Source: Daphnia carinata (taxonomy: Eukaryota; Arthropoda; Branchiopoda; Diplostraca; Daphniidae). From it: 64,000 nucleotides of DNA. The translations under genes were made by a program, and so were the position numbers. Shown here piece by piece: positions 1 to 12,344 of the stretch (within the stretch, counting starts at the first letter, position 1; every line of letters begins with the position of its first letter). The notes beneath the pieces were generated by a model. The model was not told the DNA's origin. It worked only from the letters and a program-made list of their open reading frames with translations, and did not search any database. The stretch spans positions 1,860,001-1,924,000 of the forward strand of contig NC_081335.1 of the NCBI RefSeq assembly GCF_022539665.2, written 5' to 3'.

Positions 1-2531
1 TGAATCAGCGTTAAAATTGGGTTATACTGTGCGAATTTCATCGCATTCTGAGAGATTTCGATTTTTTACGATTTTGACAAAAGTAGGAAGGCTATAGCCT
101 TCTCACTTTTTCAATTTTGGCAAAATTTTAGATTTCGCTGTAAATGCATGGTTTCGATGCAGAATTGAACGGGCATCACGAATATGAGGGTTGTTTTTTC
201 CTGGGACTCATAGTTTTTGAATAAAACGTAAAAAACGGTGTAGTTGGGTTTCAAAAAGTAAGCAAGGCCTTAGCAAAATGACAATTATTTCAAAAACGGC
301 TTACTTGACAAACAAACAAAGGGCTTTTTCTGAATCAGCGTTAAAATTGGGTTATACTGTGCGAATTTCATCGCATTCTGAGAGATTTCGATTTTTTACG
401 ATTTTGACAAAAGTAGGAAGGCTATAGCCTTCTCACTTTTTCAATTTTGGCAAAATTTTAGATTTCGCTGTAAATGCATGGTTTCGATGCAGAATTGAAC
501 GGGCATCACGAATATGAGGGTTGTTTTTTCCTGGGACTCATAGTTTTTGAATAAAACGTAAAAAACGGTGTAGTTGGGTTTCAAAAAGTAAGCAAGGCCT
601 TAGCAAAATGACAATTATTTCAAAAACGGCTTACTTGACAAACAAACAAAGGGCTTTTTCTGAATCAGCGTTAAAATTGGGTTATACTGTGCGAATTTCA
701 TCGCATTCTGAGAGATTTCGATTTTTTACGATTTTGACAAAAGTAGGAAGGCTATAGCCTTCTCACTTTTTCAATTTTGGCAAAATTTTAGATTTCGCTG
801 TAAATGCATGGTTTCGATGCAGAATTGAACGGGCATCACGAATATGAGGGTTGTTTTTTCCTGGGACTCATAGTTTTTGAATAAAACGTAAAAAACGGTG
901 TAGTTGGGTTTCAAAAAGTAAGCAAGGCCTTAGCAAAATGACAATTATTTCAAAAACGGCTTACTTGACAAACAAACAAAGGGCTTTTTCTGAATCAGCG
1001 TTAAAATTGGGTTATACTGTGCGAATTTCATCGCATTCTGAGAGATTTCGATTTTTTACGATTTTGACAAAAGTAGGAAGGCTATATAGCCTTCTCACTT
1101 TTTCAATTTTGGCAAAATTTTAGATTTCGCTGTAAATGCATGGTTTCGATGCAGAATTGAACGGGCATCACGAATATGAGGGTTGTTTTTTCCTGGGACT
1201 CATAGTTTTTGAATAAAACGTAAAAAACGGTGTAGTTGGGTTTCAAAAAGTAAGCAAGGCCTTAGCAAAATGACAATTATTTCAAAAACGGCTTACTTGA
1301 CAACAAACAAAGGGCTTTTTCTGAATCAGCGTTAAAATTGGGTTATACTGTGCGAATTTCATCGCATTCTGAGAGATTTCGATTTTTTACGATTTTGACA
1401 AAAGTAGGAAGGCTATAGCCTTCTCACTTTTTCAATTTTGGCAAAATTTTAGATTTCGCTGTAAATGCATGGTTTCGATGCAGAATTGAACGGGCATCAC
1501 GAATATGAGGGTTGTTTTTTCCTGGGACTCATAGTTTTTGAATAAAACGTAAAAAACGGTGTAGTTGGGTTTCAAAAAGTAAGCAAGGCCTTAGCAAAAT
1601 GACAATTATTTCAAAAACGGCTTACTTGACAAACAAACAAAGGGCTTTTTCTGAATCAGCGTTAAAATTGGGTTATACTGTGCGAATTTCATCGCATTCT
1701 GAGAGATTTCGATTTTTTACGATTTTGACAAAAGTAGGAAGGCTATAGCCTTCTCACTTTTTCAATTTTGGCAAAATTTTAGATTTCGCTGTAAATGCAT
1801 GGGTTCGATGCAGAATTGAACGGGCATCACGAATATGAGGGTTGTTTTTTCCTGGGACTCATAGTTTTTGAATAAAACGTAAAAAACGGTGTAGTTGGGT
1901 TTCAAAAAGTAAGCAAGGCCTTAGCAAAATGACAATTATTTCAAAAACGGCTTACTTGACAAACAAACAAAGGGCTTTTTCTGAATCAGCGTTAAAATTG
2001 GGTTATACTGTGCGAATTTCATCGCATTCTGAGAGATTTCGATTTTTTACGATTTTGACAAAAGTAGGAAGGCTATAGCCTTCTCACTTTTTCAATTTTG
2101 GCAAAATTTTAGATTTCGCTGTAAATGCATGGTTTCGATGCAGAATTGAACGGGCATCACGAATATGAGGGTTGTTTTTTCCTGGGACTCATAGTTTTTG
2201 AATAAAACGTAAAAAACGGTGTAGTTGGGTTTCAAAAAGTAAGCAAGGCCTTAGCAAAATGACAATTATTTCAAAAACGGCTTACTTGACAAACAAACAA
2301 AGGGCTTTTTCTGAATCAGCGTTAAAATTGGGTTATACTGTGCGAATTTCATCGCATTCTGAGAGATTTCGATTTTTTACGATTTTGACAAAAGTAGGAA
2401 GGCTATAGCCTTCTCACTTTTTCAATTTTGGCAAAATTTTAGATTTCGCTGTAAATGCATGGTTTCGATGCAGAATTGAACGGGCATCACGAATATGAGG
2501 GTTGTTTTTCCTGGGACTCATAGTTTTTGAA
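1..2531. repeat. 330-bp satellite tandem array (about 7.7 copies, truncated by the window edge)
   Basis: A unit beginning TGAATCAGCGTTAAAATTGG recurs at 1, 331, 661, 991, 1322, 1652, 1982 and 2312, a period of 330 bp. The last copy breaks off near 2531 where the sequence changes to unique DNA. Copies are almost identical. The only differences I see are a TA insertion near 1084-1087 and a one-base deletion near 1302 in copy 4, a T-to-G change near 1803 in copy 6, and one T fewer near 2505 in the last copy. Each unit contains the palindrome AAGGCTATAGCCTT. There is no plausible coding content; the one open frame across it (938-1123) exists only because of the TA insertion. Near-identity means recent amplification or ongoing homogenisation. 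The array starts outside the window. Confidence 0.97.
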
Positions 2532-5500
2532 TTTTCTTGTTTTTATTTTTTATGTAACCATAAAAGAAACGACAAGAATCGCGGGGAATGCATACCTTAA
2601 TGAATGGCGGTCCATGCAGGCACATAGATCCGTCTTTTAATTGGGTTGTTCGCAGGATCTTCTTCATTTCACTTTAATACTCTTACGTCCAACGTACTTT
2701 CTTCGCGTGCTGGTCGAAGCGGCGGCGACTGTATAGGCCCACGTAATAAATGATTGGGTCATAAAATGGAAAGAAACAGGTATTTAAACTTTAGGGCCGT
2801 TCTGCCTGTCCCCTTCAACCCTTCATCTCCACCCCCAGCGTTTCGGTCTACACGTAGGAGCTCGTATAAAATAAAGGCAAAGTAAAAAATATATAGATAA
2901 TAGAACTGACCTACTCTCTTACTTCGGTGAAAGGGCAAAACCATGTTGCTCTCTCACCTGTCTCAATCACTTTTATTTTTATGCCGCTGTTGGTGGTGTT
3001 GAAAATCACAACATCGACCTTTAAAAGAGAGAGAGGAGAACAACCGGGGGGCGGCGGCGTCCTCGACAATCAGAAATTTGTTGAAACGATAAAAGTAAAA
3101 ACCTTCAAATAAAATAAAAGATTGCAAGCGCGTACATACATACAAAGTCCGGGGCTCGTGCTATATAGCCTATATAATGTAATTCGAATGGCTGCTCGTT
3201 AATAAAATATACGGCACACATAGACAAACTCTAAAAAAAAAAGGCAAAAAAAGAAACATCTTACGTATAATACTTTACGTGCCCCACTCCGGTCTATGTG
3301 GGTATTATCTAGTGGCACGCGACGGACGACGGCCATCAAAAATGATGGATAACGACTTGTGAAATGATCAATTAAATATTTTTGCTATCCTGATTTTAGT
3401 AATCATTTGGCGCGTCGGTTGTTTTTGACTGTTTAAAAAAAATAAAATAAAGAAATATGCGTTTACCTATAACAGTTATAGATTTATAGACGTTATACGT
3501 CTATTACCGTAGGTTTACAGATATACCCAGAAGCTGGATGGCCACTTAGCCAGCTTGAAAGGGGAACGAAGAGGTTGGCCAGTGACGAATCATAGCCCAT
3601 TCCAAAAGTTCCTCCCCATTTATGATGGATCGTATAATGAATCATCTAGAAAGCAATAACAAAAAACGAAAATAGATGTTACATTACGTGTATATGGATA
3701 AATAGATACGCTATATACATACCACCCAAACTATATGGCGCGCGGTTTACTTCATCTCTTTTTTCTTCTTCTTCTTTTATGGCTCCTCATGTTCTCCTAA
3801 AGTCAACAGTCAACACCTTTTCGGAAGGTTGGTAATAATAATAACAATAATAATCGTGATACTACTAATAATAGCAGCTAGCAACAGTGTGGATTACACA
3901 GCATCAAAATCTCCCAGCGGAATATATTGATAGTTACCATAGTTTTCGGATTGGTTCTTTCAAAAAAAAAATAAAATAAAAAGAAGAACATGATACATAA
4001 TAACAAGAGGGGGGGGGGAGACATATACGTCGTCATAGACTAAAAGTAGGCTATATATACTAGTACCATACTACACTATAAGGTTTATATGTATATAACC
4101 AAGTGCCCTCTATTACAGACACAAGTCCGCCGAGCCTATCAGTAAGAACATTGGCCTTTGGCAAGATCTTCCTGACTTTTCCGCTTTATTTTTTTCTCTC
4201 TTCCTTTTTCTTCTTCTTCTAAAAACAACATGGCGGGCATGTAACATTATCGATCGTTTCTTCTTCCATGTTCTGCTATATATCTTACGTCTGGCGCTGT
4301 ATATATATACTATGTCGAAGGGGAACTGTGGGCGGAGATGGAACAGGAGCCAACGGCATTCGAGCAAAAAGCTAAAATTGGACGCTGACTTCTAGTTTTC
4401 TTTTTTTCTTTCCTCTGTTTCTTCGACTTGAACTGGTGTAATTCAATGGGCCGGAATAGATCTACGGCCGAGTAGTATATATACGTGTAGGACGAGACGC
4501 GAGGAGTCAAGCATATCCATCCATGGCTGGCTGGATAGAAAGAGACGGAAGAAAACGAAAAAGACGCACAGTTTCATGGGCGGTATATATGTGTACCATC
4601 ATATGTACCGGTTGTCGTCGTCGGTGGGGCGTGCATTGCTTTCTGGTGCAGGAAACTGGCAGAAATGAGAAGCTCCTTCCTTGCGGATAAGCGGCGCGCC
4701 AGAAGTCATCCGGGCCAACGTTTTGAAATAATTCATTTGCTCTCTGCTGTCAGACTCCGTTTTTTTCTTCTTCTTCTTCTTTTTCTTTCTATTCCAAGTT
4801 GTTCACGTCCGTGTGGTTCTTCTGTCATCTCTTAACTCACTCCGCCCTCCCCCACACACTAACACAAGACGGAAAACTAAACAGACTGTGTAACATAAAA
4901 GCGTAGTACGTTTCTCGGTATGGCGAGGGTTGATTGTTAGTAAAAAGACGATAAAAGATGATTGAGTTGATCGTTTGAAACGGAAAGTTTGTGATTAATC
5001 TCGTTGTCGGCAAGTAAAAAAAAAAAATTGTTGTTAGTCCTATTACATTGATCGCGTTTTAGAACATGCGCCGTTTAGAAATTTATAAACTCGGGGGACG
5101 AGATGAAAACTGAACAAACGGAGAGAGAAATGTTCTCATCTGGCACGGCGCAGTGGAAACACAATAAGGGTCAATGGATCGCGAACACATTCATTTTCGA
5201 TTAAGGCCCCGCGTCGCGGTGCGGGGGTCACGCTGGCACGCTTTAATCAAGCATTCCAATCGGAGGGAAGAGGATAGAAAAAGAAAAAAAAAGAAAATAT
5301 TTCCTTTTTTTTACAGGGAGAAAAAAAAAACAAATAAAATGTTGATTGGATGGCGGTAGAGTGATGCCATCTAACGTCAGGAGAGTTAAGCCACATCCAG
5401 GACAACGTTGTGTTTTAATGTGCCACAATTCAAACAAACTGCACACAACTGAGCCATTTCAAACTGAAACTACTGCAGTAATACTATAGTATACTATTAT

Positions 5501-7265
5501 TACTAGCACTCAATCTCTATTTATATCTAAATAATAATTAAATTTAAGCGGAGGCCAGTCTCAGATCAACTGGAGCGCGACACCGTCATCAGTTTCAAAG
5601 AGATTTATAATCGAAAGGAAAAAATCCTCGTTTAGCCTTACGCTTTGGCCTGGGAGGGCAACTCACCACGCGCACAAAAAAAGCGGAGGGATCATGTCGT
5701 CGTCGTGCCAAAAATTTACGACGGCCGTCGAGAAACAAGAAATCTCTTCGTTCTCCGTCTTCATCCACAATCCTCTTGAGAGCTTGAGCAAGAGTACAAA
5801 TCTTTTTTTTTTCTTCTATTTTCCGTCTTGTGTTAAGCTTTCTGATTTTTTGCCCAGCATCTGAGACCCGATCCTTCTTTTTTTTTTTCTTGCTTCTTCT
5901 AGACTCTGGATCCTCACACAGCGCAGGCGTCCCTTCCGTCTTTTTTTTTTCTCTTTTTCCAGAGCCGATCGGTTTGATTACATTGAATATGGAAATCCTT
6001 TGCTTTGCTCTCTCTCACGTAGCATGGTATATTGCTCCCTTTCCTCCTTTAGTCTATGGGTCATATAGTTCCATTCCCTCGACGAGTTTCGCATGCATAT
6101 TTCATACTACTCTTGTGTGTAGCTCTATAGATGTGACGGGGAAAAAGGCCCGGAACACACATCTCTTATGCTGCACAGCTGATTCCGACCGTCTTCTTTC
6201 CTCCGGCCGGCTAAAAAGCTTTTACTGTATAACACACGGTACGTGTATGCGTTGCATACAGTAGATGCTACATAAACAGGCAAAGCAAAACAAAAAAAGA
6301 AAAGATCCTTTCCTTTTTGTTTTCTTGCGCTTGCCCTCTTACATCATCTGCGCGATGCCTTCATCCAACCATCACTCGCGAAGATATGTTTGATTCGCCT
6401 GCAATGTTTCCTAGTATGCGCATCAAACGGTCTGTACTTTAACTGCCTTCTGATGCATTAATGTTGGCGATAGAACTTAAGTAGCACAAGTTGCAAGCAG
6501 TGGAGATTGTATCGGAAGACATGTCGTTTGGAACATCAGCAGTCGTCGTCTAGCAGTTGGCGTTTTAATATAGTTTTCTGGGCACAGCTGTCTTACAGTT
6601 TTCTTCTTCCTTTTCATTCTACCATCTTGTTTTTTAATCCAATAGTTTTTTTTTTCTTCTTTCTCGTTCAAATGTTCAGTTATATTGGCCGTCGGGTAGA
6701 CACACGGCCGCATATCCAATTCCTTCTTCTCTTGTGCCATAAATTTCTCCTTCGAAGGCCATCGGTGTGCTTCGATCGGAAACAGACAGAACAGGATTTG
6801 CCATCACGACTCCGTTCTTTTTTATGTACAAGGCTGCGCTTTTACACAGACTGCAAATCGAACGTTAGGTCTTGTTCCCTGTACGTAACGCACTCCATTT
6901 GTATAGTCCAATAATAGCAATGGCGGCAATGAGTGGCAAGATGACGGTCGTTCAATGGCACAGCTATTGGCTGTTGTTTGGTGCGTACGAACTACTGTTA
7001 ATAGGTTTTCTTTTTTTAAAGAGAGGAAAGTGTACAAGCTGTCCGCTTGTCTCGGCAGTGCATCAACGCTGAATGCGTTCAATTACCAACCACACTACGT
7101 ATAGAGGTAAACTAGTTTCTTATTCTTTGAACGGCATCTATTGTATGCGCTTCAAAAGGAAAAGAAAATGTTCTCTACAACAAGTAAGAAGCCCGTTTCC
7201 TTCTCTTTTTTTTTCTACAAGAACGGATGTGAGTGCGTGCCGGTGCTAGTTAAACGAGTTTTGTG

Positions 7266-7299
<34 letters not shown>

Positions 7300-8600
7300 T
7301 GTATGTTTATATGCGTGGTGCACGGAAACAAGAAATGATCATTTTTCCCACATTGTTTATATATTTTTTGTCTCGAAAGAAAAAAAAATTCAAACTAAAA
7401 AAAAGAAAAAAAAAATATACGGAAAAAAAGGGCAGTTAAAAAGTAGAGAGAGAGAGAGATAGAGGGAGAGAGAAAGAATTACTACAAGTGTCGACACCGA
7501 AACAACAACAAACGTAAAAAAAAAAATGGCGCGCGTGTGAGGGATAAGACAAGATAGAGAGAGAGAGAGAGAGAGATTTCAAGAAAAACAGATTTGTTTC
7601 TTACAAAAAAAAAAAAAAAAAAAAAAGGGAAATCTTTTGCGTCAGAAAAAAAAAAATCGGCGTCATATCGCGTCTTCATCTCTCAATTGCAAAATTTTTC
7701 TCCCGAAAGTCCGAGACAAGAGTGAGGTGTGTACGTTATGCGCGTGTGAAAAAAAATCGTCCCGGGAGAATTTTGGATAGAAAGAGACACAGAAACAAAA
7801 TTTTTCACGACCGATAAATTTCGTTTTTACTTTACGTAACACGTGATGGAGCGGAGGGGGGGGGATTGTTTTGTCGTAACGTTTTTGGATGTCCAAAAAA
7901 ATAAAAATCGTTGGTAATAATTATAATAATCGTTAAAGAAAACACACACACACACACACACAAGTCGAGACGTCAAAAATGTTCAAGATAAAAAAAAAAA
8001 AAATAAGAGATGTGCATGGCGGAGATTGGGAGACAGGGGGCGGAGTCGGCGTGAATTATTTTTGAAATGAACGAATGAATTAATCATAATAAAAAAAAAA
8101 AACGAGAAGATGAAGGAGGAAAGGGGAAAATGAGCTTATTAATATACGTGTAAGAGAATAGAGAAATAACACGTTCACTGAGCCAGCAAAAAAAAGATGG
8201 GGGGAAAAACTTATAATAAAACGTAACCATGTAAAATATAAAGATACAATAAGCGAGCGGAGGGGGCACACACACGATACTTGATTTTCTGAGTAGAAAT
8301 AGAATAGGACAGAGAAGGGGAAACGGGGATCTGAATTTGAATTTCATTTTTAAATATTAGAAATGATACTAATAATAAAAATTAAATTAAAAATCGTTCC
8401 CAGTTTTCGATAAAACGAAATGAAGGTGAGAAAAAAAAAGGTCAGCTCCATATAAAAAATCTCACTGTGTACGGAACAGAAAAAAAACGAAATTGTCTTT
8501 TAAACTCAGGTTCCTGAAAACAACAACACACGCACACACACGACCGCAAACAAAAAAGAAACAAATCTTTCTGTACATACTTAACGTGTTATTTTTTTTT
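2532..8600. other. Non-coding DNA between the satellite and the abd-A 3' end
   Basis: I see no gene here. The stretch contains short A/T homopolymers, a GA-rich microsatellite zone (about 7446-7475 and 7556-7576), a 30-nt poly(T) tract (7267-7296), a (CA)n tract near 7942-7962, and short ATA/TAATA repeats near 3835-3875. Open frames are short and made of Phe/Lys/Ser-rich translations of homopolymers. If the abd-A 3'UTR ends further down than I propose, part of this belongs to that transcript. Confidence 0.6.
7267..7296. repeat. Poly(T) tract, 30 nt
   Basis: Thirty consecutive T residues. This is one of the longest of many homopolymer runs in the window. Confidence 0.95.
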
Positions 8601-8621
8601 TTTCGTATTTTCTTCCTATTT

Positions 8622-8632
8622 TTTATTTTATT
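8622..8632 (-). terminator. abd-A: Candidate abd-A polyadenylation signal
   Basis: On the minus strand two overlapping AATAAA hexamers (AATAAAATAAA) lie about 5.85 kb past the abd-A stop codon. They are the best hexamers I find beyond the last cluster of miRNA sites at 10185. There is no clear GU-rich element after them and AATAAA occurs by chance in AT-rich DNA, so this is only a candidate 3' end. Confidence 0.22.
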
Positions 8633-10184
8633 TTGTAATTAAAAACAAAAAAGGAAAAATAAAAAGAAAATTGGATTCGCTACTTTTTTTTTGTTTCTTT
8701 GGGAGTTGGTTTCTTGTTTCTTTTTTAATGGGTTAAAAAAATTTTTTGTTTTCCTTATTGCACACGGGGAGAGGATTGTGTCAGTTGTGATTGTACGGAA
8801 GAGCCTAAATTATAACAATAATAGGATATAGCTAAAACAAAAAAAAAAAAAAAAAAGATCTCCCAACTAGCTATGCATTTTCTTCGATCGGTTTTTCTTT
8901 GTATATCTTCTCTGTTTTAACTGGAACCGGTATTGTGGTGGAAAAACATTGGAGGGTATTGAAAATGGAAAACGCGTTTGTGTAAGCCCAACAACTGCTG
9001 TTGTTTCAGAGTTGAACGGCATAATTGCTAATCAATTTCTTTTTTTTTTCCTATCGTTTCAGCATGTTAAAATAAACGATGTCGGGCCGGTGCTCTTTGA
9101 AACGAAAAAAAAAATGTTTACATCAGCGAAGAGAGTAATACGGATTTTTTTTTTTTTCAAAATAGAGAAATTACGAAATTTCCTTTAAAAAAAAAAAAAG
9201 ATAGTGGGGGTTTGGGGAGGACATAACGAGTCAACATCAAGTGTAACTATATAAAGACAAAAACACACTATATTAGTCTTTTTTTTTTTTTTCTTTTCTC
9301 ATTTTTTGTTTGTCTAGAAAGAAAAAAAAAAAAAAAAAGCTGCCTGCGTGGGGGGTCATCGTTTCTCTTTTTCTCTTCAAGAGATCCTCCACTTTTTTCT
9401 CCCTTTCTCTTCTCCGTTTAGACAACCAGCTACGTGAGAAGCGGTGCGTCTGACGAACGCGCAGAGAGACAAGTCAGGAAGAAAAAAGGAGAACCAAAAA
9501 AAAAAAAAAAAATAATAATAAGTAAAGAGTTGAAAGAATGTCTAAAAAGCAACGATGACAATTTAATTCGGCCGGGAGAGGTTTTTCGTTTTCTTCTAAA
9601 TTTAAAATTCAAAAATCATCCGGATAACGCATTCACGCAAAGAGAAACAGACGCACTATCGAAAACTTGTTCTTTAACAAACAAACAAAAAAAAAAACAA
9701 AAACAAAAAAAAAACAGACGTGATGAGGTTTCGATTGAAAAGAAAAAATAATTCATCATTCGGACGATTTCCTAATTTAGAAAAACGCCGAAATGAAAAA
9801 CAACCCAAGAAAAATTGTCATTCAACAAGCATTCATAACACGATCAGATATTCCTAGAAAAGTCAAGAAACACAAAACCCTTGCTGGTTTAAGTTGAATG
9901 AAAAAAAAAAAAGCTCGGACGCTTCGATAGTACAAAAGTCCTGCATTGGCCTCTAAATGCTTTCCCCCCCAATCTTAAAAAACAAAACAAATACACGTTA
10001 AGTGCGATTCATACCAAGACAAAATCAATCACCCGGGGGAGCGAACAACAAGAACCTACCGAAAAAAAAAAAATTAAACACAACAAAAAACTCAATTGCA
10101 AAAGGAATTAGAATTTTAAAAAAGGGTTAAAAAAAAACACCTTTATAAGGCTATAAGATACTCTCGAGTATTGATCTCAATGTT

Positions 10185-12344
10185 TTACGTATTTTCGTTT
10201 CTTTTTAGCCTGCATTTGTGTTGGGTTGCGACGATTATAGGAGAACAATTCAAATTCATTCAAAGAAAAAAATTAAAAAAAACAAAAAAAAAAAACAAAG
10301 AGAATTAAATGGGTTAAACACTTGTTCACTTGATCATCACGGACGATCATCAATGTACGTATTATCGTTTTCTTTTTGGTTGTCTAATTTTAATAACTGG
10401 CTCGAGACCTTTGGTATCGGTCTCGAATGTTTTACGTATTTGCGTTATTATCATCAATCGTCAAAAAGAGGAGGAGGGGGATAACGTTTTGCTTTGTTTG
10501 TCATGGCGGTTTTGTTTTTTTCACGATGAAAAATTGGAATCATCGGGACCAAAAATTCAAGTGAAGGGCGAAAAAAAGTGAAGACATAAATGGGCGCACA
10601 ATCGTAGTACACAATCACAATGACGTATACTCGCAGGATTTCTTTCTTCAAGAGGGGAGGGTAAATTGCTTTTGTTTGTTTTGTTTGTTTTTTTCGTGAA
10701 AGAATTAAAACTTTTCGAAGGAATCACGGAACTCCCGAAAAGGAGATACGTTAGAAACGTGACGGCATCGGTTACGCAATCGAACGGCCTGTTTGTGGCG
10801 CGTGTAAAGCGAACGAAGCCCAACGTGAAGGGTTGAATAAAAAAAAAAAAAATCAAATAAAAAAACGTAGATAAAACAATACTGAAGTGGCTACAAGATA
10901 AAGATGATGGGTGAAAGGAGATTTTAGGTGAACCGGAGGGCAGTTCAAAAATGTTTCGTGTGCGGGTTTGTTTGTTGGCCTATCACAAGCGCATTGCTAA
11001 ACTTTAGTTGTTTTTTTTTTAGTTTTTTTTACTGTAGATATACTGGAAAATGAGGAGATATTCCCACTGAACAGTTTGAAGGATCTATATGTATAATAAT
11101 ACTAATAATATATAGAGAAGGGTGTTGCGAGAAAGTGGCGATTGACGAGAGTGAAATGGGCGGATGGGAATGGCTCAATAGCTGTAAAAAATGATACGAA
11201 GGCCAGCCAAGTGAGACACGGAAACGACGGATGAAAACATGAAAAGCTTCCGCACGGACTCGCGTCAATAAAAGATTTAAAAAAACATAATTAAAAAAAA
11301 TGAAGGAAATAAAAACAAATTAATGTGTGTTTTTGTGTTTCAATTTTAAACCATTTTCTTCGTTCCATTCGTCCCTCGCCTTTCACCGCTTTGTAAGACC
11401 TTCTTTCAAGATTAAAGCGCAATTAAAGTTGATTTTAATTCCAACCCTCCCCCGAATTGCAACGCCCCTTCATCGATTCCCCGCATGAAAATTGACCCTC
11501 CACAAAAAAAAATGTGCGCCGATCAGGAAAGAATAAAAAAAAAAAAAAAAAACCGGCTGATCGGCTACTACACGCGATCCAGTTATAAAAGAAATGGAGG
11601 AGAGAGAAATCGAACGCATTGCGGGACATCCACACGGTCAGCACGCTCACGAATAATAATTTCAAACATCCACACGGACGAGGATACATAACAAGACGGA
11701 CACACGACGACGGCGAAACGCACCCACACACACACACACGGACAAAACACAACAAATGTTAGCGATTATAATCATCATCATCATCATAATAATAATAATA
11801 AAATGCGCCCCCCAAAAAAAGAACTCGAAACACAAAAAAGAAAACAACAGCGGTTGTACAAATGCATTTTTTACGTACGTATTTCTGTTCCATGTATCTT
11901 TGTTTTCTCTTTTGTCTTGTTTCTTTTTTTGTTTTCCCATCCCGGATCAGGATAGAAAAATAAAAAGTGTAAAAAAAAAAAAAGGGTTTCCTCAACAACC
12001 AAAAAAAAAAAACAAAGTTTAAACAACAATGTTTTTTCTTTTCTTTTACGTATAATAAGTTCATCAATTTTCGCGGAAATGTTCCGCTCTTCCCAGTTTT
12101 CAACAAAATGCCTCACCCAAAAAAAAACAAAACAAAAAAACTAACAGGATCACGAAGCTCCTGAAATCGCCATCATCGCGCATTCGGCTTAATTTGTGAT
12201 GACTACATTTTTCTTTTTACGTATTCATAGTTTCGCACCAAACACAGATCAGAACATTACGTATATAAGTGCTTAAGAGAGACGGGGGAGAGGACGGGCC
12301 AACCACTAAAAAAAAAAATAAAAATTTGTTTTCAATTTACGTAT
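10185..12344 (-). promoter_or_regulatory. abd-A: Cluster of miR-iab-8-5p target sites in the abd-A 3'UTR
   Basis: Read as abd-A mRNA, the 8-mer AUACGUAA pairs with nucleotides 2-8 of miR-iab-8-5p and adds the favoured A opposite nucleotide 1. It occurs at 10185-10192, 10432-10439, 12046-12053, 12217-12224, 12257-12264 and 12337-12344. Seven-mer matches (AUACGUA) lie at 10356-10362 and 11876-11882, and a 7-mer-A1 match at 11871-11877. By eye the same 8-mer occurs on this strand only at 3261 and 33651 elsewhere in the 64 kb, so the clustering is strong. Four 8-mers lie within 300 bp (12046-12344), close enough for cooperative repression. Function is inferred from seed pairing and from Drosophila, where miR-iab-8 represses abd-A and Ubx. 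Confidence 0.7.
10623..10630 (-). promoter_or_regulatory. abd-A: Candidate miR-iab-4-5p target site
   Basis: On the abd-A strand this reads GUAUACGU, complementary to nucleotides 1-8 of miR-iab-4-5p, and an adjacent A extends pairing to nucleotide 9. It lies inside the inferred 3'UTR. A single site is weaker evidence than the miR-iab-8 cluster around it. Confidence 0.4.

Noticed and set aside
938-1123. 61-residue open frame inside the satellite
   Set aside because: It is open only in the copy with the TA insertion; all other copies have a stop at that place.
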